In this document: piece by piece, positions 6,945 through 9,165 of the stretch
Numbering within the stretch: the stretch's first letter is position 1
How the letters are laid out: the number at the start of each line of letters is the position of its first letter
Source of the DNA: Verrucomicrobiota bacterium
GTDB taxonomy: Bacteria; Verrucomicrobiota; Verrucomicrobiia; Opitutales; UBA953
NCBI GenBank assembly: GCA_009924965.1
Contig: RFQN01000047.1
Location: 1 to 9,165 of the forward strand
Reading direction: 5' to 3'
DNA: 9,165 bases
Translations under genes and position numbers: made by a program
The notes under the pieces: generated by a model
The model's database searches: none
What the model was told of the DNA's origin: nothing
What the model saw: only the letters and a program-made list of their open reading frames with translations

Positions 6945-7000
6945 CGCTGCACCTAATCAATCTCCGACCCGCCATACGGGCAAGAGCGGAGTGCCGCGGC
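6945..7000 (-). other. Short intergenic region with a small nested inverted repeat
   Basis: These 56 nt separate the DUF255 stop from the TPR start. CTCCG (6962-6966) pairs with CGGAG (6987-6991) and encloses CCCG (6968-6971) paired with CGGG (6977-6980) around a 5-nt loop. There is no T run on the minus strand after it, only ATTGATTAGG leading into the ribosome site. It may be a weak intercistronic RNA structure; no promoter is convincing. Confidence 0.3.
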
Positions 7001-9013
7001 TCAGAGCGCTTCGACGATCGCCGCGACCTCGGTGGTCGGGGCCAAGCAGGTTTCGCCGACGCAGAGCTGGAAGCCGGCGGTTTCGGCCGAGGGGACGAGC
7101 AGGAGCGGGCGATAGGGGCGTTGATGGGCTGAGGTGTTCGCCTCACCGCTCAACGCGGCTTGCAGCCCATCGAGGTGGGCGTCGGGCGCGTGCTTCAGGA
7201 CGGCTTGGCCCAAGGCATGGCGGGTGAGGCCTTCGAGGGCGCGGGCGACGCCGTTGGGGACGTTGCGGGCCATGCCGCCATACGCCTGCGCGAGGTCGGT
7301 TAAGTGCTGCCGCCAACGGTCTTCGCCGGTCAATGCATAGGCTTCGGCGCAGACGTGGATCATGGACGAGTTTCCGGCGGGGACGGCATTGTCGAACCAG
7401 TCCTTTTGGCGGACGGAAAGGTCATCGCGACCGGCGGGCGCGAAGAAGAACCCGACCGCATGTGGGTCGGCGAAGCGATCCAGCGTGGCCTGCGTGAGGA
7501 CACGGGCGCGGGCCGCAAAACGGGCGGTCTGGCCCGGTAAGCCCCAGGACGCATAGGCGGCCAGAGTTAGTTCGGCTTCGGCGAACCAAGCGTAGTCGGT
7601 CAGGTTGCCGTGGAGCGTAGCCGCGTCGCCATGAGCGACCGAGCGCAGCGTCGGCGAGGCGCCCTCGGCGGCGAAGAGTTCCCAGGCGCGGGCTTCGCAG
7701 TCGGCCGCGAGCGCGAACCAGTCCTTGCGGCCGAAGATCCAAGCGGCCTTGGCCAAGGAGCGGATGAGCAAGGCGTTCCAGCCCAGCAAGGCCTTGTCGT
7801 CGCGGGCTGGTTGCGGCCGGAGGTTGCGGGCGGCCAGCAGCTTCGCCCGGGCGCCGGCGAGACGGTCGCGTTCGCCGGCCTTGGCCCGGAGCTTGGGGAT
7901 GTTGGCGCCTTCAAAGTTGCCTTGGTCGGTCAAGCCATAGGCCGCGGCGAAGGGCAGGGCTTCGTCGCCGAGCAGCGCGACGACCTCGACGGGCTTCCAG
8001 ACGTACGTCGAGCCTTCTTCGTGGTCGGTGTCCGCGTCGAGCGCAGAGGCGAAGAGCCCGTTGGGCAGACGCATCTCCCGCTGGAGCCAACCGATGGTCT
8101 CTTCACAGACGCGGGCGTAGAGCGGGTCGCGATAGCGCGCCCAGGCTTCGGCGTACGTGCCGAGGAGCTGGGCGTTGTCGTACAGCATCTTCTCGAAGTG
8201 CGGCACGGTCCAGTCGCGGTCCACGCAGTAGCGATGGAAACCGCCGCCGATTTGATCAAAGAGTCCGCCGCGGGCCATGGCCCCGAGCGTTACCGTGAGG
8301 ACGGCGTCGAGCCGCGTGGCCAGCGCGCGGTCCTTTTCGACGGCAGCGGTGCCGCGGATCGCGAGCAGGAAGTCGACCGTCGGAGGGGAAGGGAACTTCG
8401 GCGCGCCGCCGAACCCGCCATAGGTGTCGTCGTGCTGCTCGCAGAGCCGCTGGGCCGCGGCGAGGAGGTCCGCCGGTTGCGGGGAGCTCCCGTCGGCGTC
8501 GGGCGCACGGGTGAGGTGCGTCAGGTTCTGCGCGATGGCGTCGGCGTTCGCGGCGAGCTCCGCCTTGTTCCGATGGAAGAAGTCCGACACCCGCATGAGC
8601 AGCTGCGGCCAAGGGACTTGGCCATGGCCGCGGTCTTCGGGCGGGAAGTAGGTGCCGCCGAAGAAAGGCCGGCCGTCGGGGAGGCAGAAGCAATTGAGCG
8701 GCCACCCGCCATGCCCGTTGATCATCTGCACCGCGTCCATCATCAGCTTGTCGACCTCGGGGCGTTCTTCGCGGTCGACCTTGATGCAGACGAAGTGCTG
8801 GTTCATCAGCCCGGCGATGTAGGGCTGCTCAAAGGATTCCCGGGCCATGACGTGGCACCAGTGGCAAGAGGAGTAGCCGACCGAGACCAGCACAGGCTTA
8901 CCGCTGGCTTGGGCCTCCGCAAAGGCCTCGGCGCACCACGGCCACCAATGCACGGGGTTGCCTGCATGCTGTTGCAGGTACAGGGAGCGCTCGGAGGCCA
9001 GGCGGTTGGACAC
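7001..9013 (-). CDS. DUF255 / YyaL-type thioredoxin-domain protein
   Basis: This 670-residue protein has the full length typical of the bacterial DUF255 family (related to YyaL and eukaryotic SPATA20). The N-terminal part, about 1-165, is thioredoxin-like with a CHWC motif at 50-53 in the signature SSCHWCHVM, followed by KVDREERPEVD (78-88) and GGTYFPP (119-125). The remainder matches the (alpha/alpha)6-barrel-like part: PHFEKMLYDNAQLL at 271-284, SALDAD at 323-328, RDDKALLGWN at 404-413 and DNAVPAGNS at 541-549. Two C-terminal cysteines, C651 and C656, sit in CVGETC. No signal peptide is present, so it is likely cytoplasmic. The biochemical role of the family is not settled; a redox role and a link to sugar-type ligands have both been suggested by the fold. 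GTG 9013 is preferred because family members begin with NRLAxExSxYL at this position. The usual NPVDWYPW appears here as NPVHWWPW (19-26). Confidence 0.95.
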   Translation of the reverse strand: MSNRLASERSLYLQQHAGNPVHWWPWCAEAFAEAQASGKPVLVSVGYSSCHWCHVMARESFEQPYIAGLMNQHFVCIKVDREERPEVDKLMMDAVQMINGHGGWPLNCFCLPDGRPFFGGTYFPPEDRGHGQVPWPQLLMRVSDFFHRNKAELAANADAIAQNLTHLTRAPDADGSSPQPADLLAAAQRLCEQHDDTYGGFGGAPKFPSPPTVDFLLAIRGTAAVEKDRALATRLDAVLTVTLGAMARGGLFDQIGGGFHRYCVDRDWTVPHFEKMLYDNAQLLGTYAEAWARYRDPLYARVCEETIGWLQREMRLPNGLFASALDADTDHEEGSTYVWKPVEVVALLGDEALPFAAAYGLTDQGNFEGANIPKLRAKAGERDRLAGARAKLLAARNLRPQPARDDKALLGWNALLIRSLAKAAWIFGRKDWFALAADCEARAWELFAAEGASPTLRSVAHGDAATLHGNLTDYAWFAEAELTLAAYASWGLPGQTARFAARARVLTQATLDRFADPHAVGFFFAPAGRDDLSVRQKDWFDNAVPAGNSSMIHVCAEAYALTGEDRWRQHLTDLAQAYGGMARNVPNGVARALEGLTRHALGQAVLKHAPDAHLDGLQAALSGEANTSAHQRPYRPLLLVPSAETAGFQLCVGETCLAPTTEVAAIVEAL

Positions 9014-9015
9014 CC

Positions 9016-9049
9016 CCGCAAGGTTGCGGCTCTTTGGCCGGGTGCAACC
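9016..9049. repeat. Overlapping inverted repeats in the leader of the DUF255 gene
   Basis: CCGCAA (9016-9021) and TTGCGG (9024-9029) form a palindrome with a 2-nt centre. GGTTGC (9022-9027) is also the inverse of GCAACC (9044-9049), 16 nt away. The shared bases mean the two pairings exclude each other in RNA. The first lies 2 nt upstream of the GTG start at 9013, so it could bury the translation start or be an operator. The repeats are visible; a regulatory role is speculation. Confidence 0.35.
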
Positions 9050-9111
9050 CTCGAGGTTTCGGCCTGTTCGTCTTGCAGGGGCAGGGGGTGGGCTTAATCC
9101 TCGTCGTACCC

Positions 9112-9165
9112 ATGCTGCGCCTCCTCCTTGCCCTTTGCCTCGCTACCGCGGCCGCCCAGGCCGTC
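9112..9165 (+). CDS. Start of a probable exported protein (3' partial)
   Basis: ATG 9112 opens a frame that runs to the window edge, giving 18 residues, MLRLLLALCLATAAAQAV. One Arg is followed by a Leu/Ala hydrophobic core ending in small residues (TAAAQA), which looks like a Sec signal peptide with a possible AxA-type cleavage site. No lipobox is visible in what remains. The Gly/purine-rich stretch at about 9078-9092 is too far upstream to be a normal ribosome site, so the start is not certain. The gene is divergent from the DUF255 gene, with 98 nt between the two starts. Nothing can be said about the mature protein. Confidence 0.5.
   Translation, partial: MLRLLLALCLATAAAQAV

Noticed and set aside
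7610..9097. 495-codon open frame on the plus strand opposite the DUF255 gene
   Set aside because: It is a GC-driven shadow of a strongly recognised gene; the translation is Arg/Gly/Val/Glu-rich with no motif and extends past the DUF255 start into the intergenic region.
9073..9100. Sigma-70-like promoter for the right-edge gene (TTGCAG then TAATCC)
   Set aside because: The -35 match is fair but the -10 match is poor, and the implied transcription start would leave almost no leader before ATG 9112.

Overview
This is a gene-dense, GC-rich bacterial chromosomal window with eight protein-coding genes, two of them cut by the window edges, and no gap longer than about 100 bases. The use of GTG and TTG starts, membrane-anchored Gly-rich VWA-like proteins, an Agl23-like GT-C membrane glycosyltransferase and a TPR membrane protein suggests a Gram-negative, high-GC bacterium. 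My best guess is Verrucomicrobiota (Opitutae-like) or another PVC lineage, but that is inference with no marker gene to confirm it. I see no tRNA, rRNA, CRISPR array, transposase or integrase.

Bases 1-5206, plus strand: five genes read left to right with short gaps. Two tandem paralogues encode membrane-anchored, Gly-rich-linker, VWA-like proteins; the first is cut by the left edge. A strong stem-loop separates them at 1224-1250. A hotdog-fold (4HBT/YbgC-type) acyl-CoA thioesterase follows, then a multi-pass protein resembling the TIGR03663/Agl23 glycosyltransferase-like family, then a divergent ApbE-like protein. The thioesterase and the membrane protein are only 3 nt apart. The run looks like one transcription unit, possibly attenuated at the stem-loop. 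A shared cell-envelope theme (anchored VWA proteins, membrane glycosyl transfer, acyl-CoA handling) is plausible but unproven.

Bases 5199-9013, minus strand: a DUF255/YyaL-type protein (thioredoxin-like domain plus six-hairpin-like barrel) is read first, then, 56 nt later, a TPR protein with one membrane anchor. The TPR gene converges on the ApbE-like gene and their 3' ends overlap by 8 bp.

Bases 9014-9165: a divergent intergenic region with inverted repeats, then the first 18 codons of a plus-strand gene that appears to encode a signal peptide.

The points most worth a second look are the tandem VWA-like pair with its conserved SDFQDG element, the ApbE homologue that has lost the usual metal-binding Asp and Thr, and the nearly perfect 12-bp hairpin between the two VWA genes.
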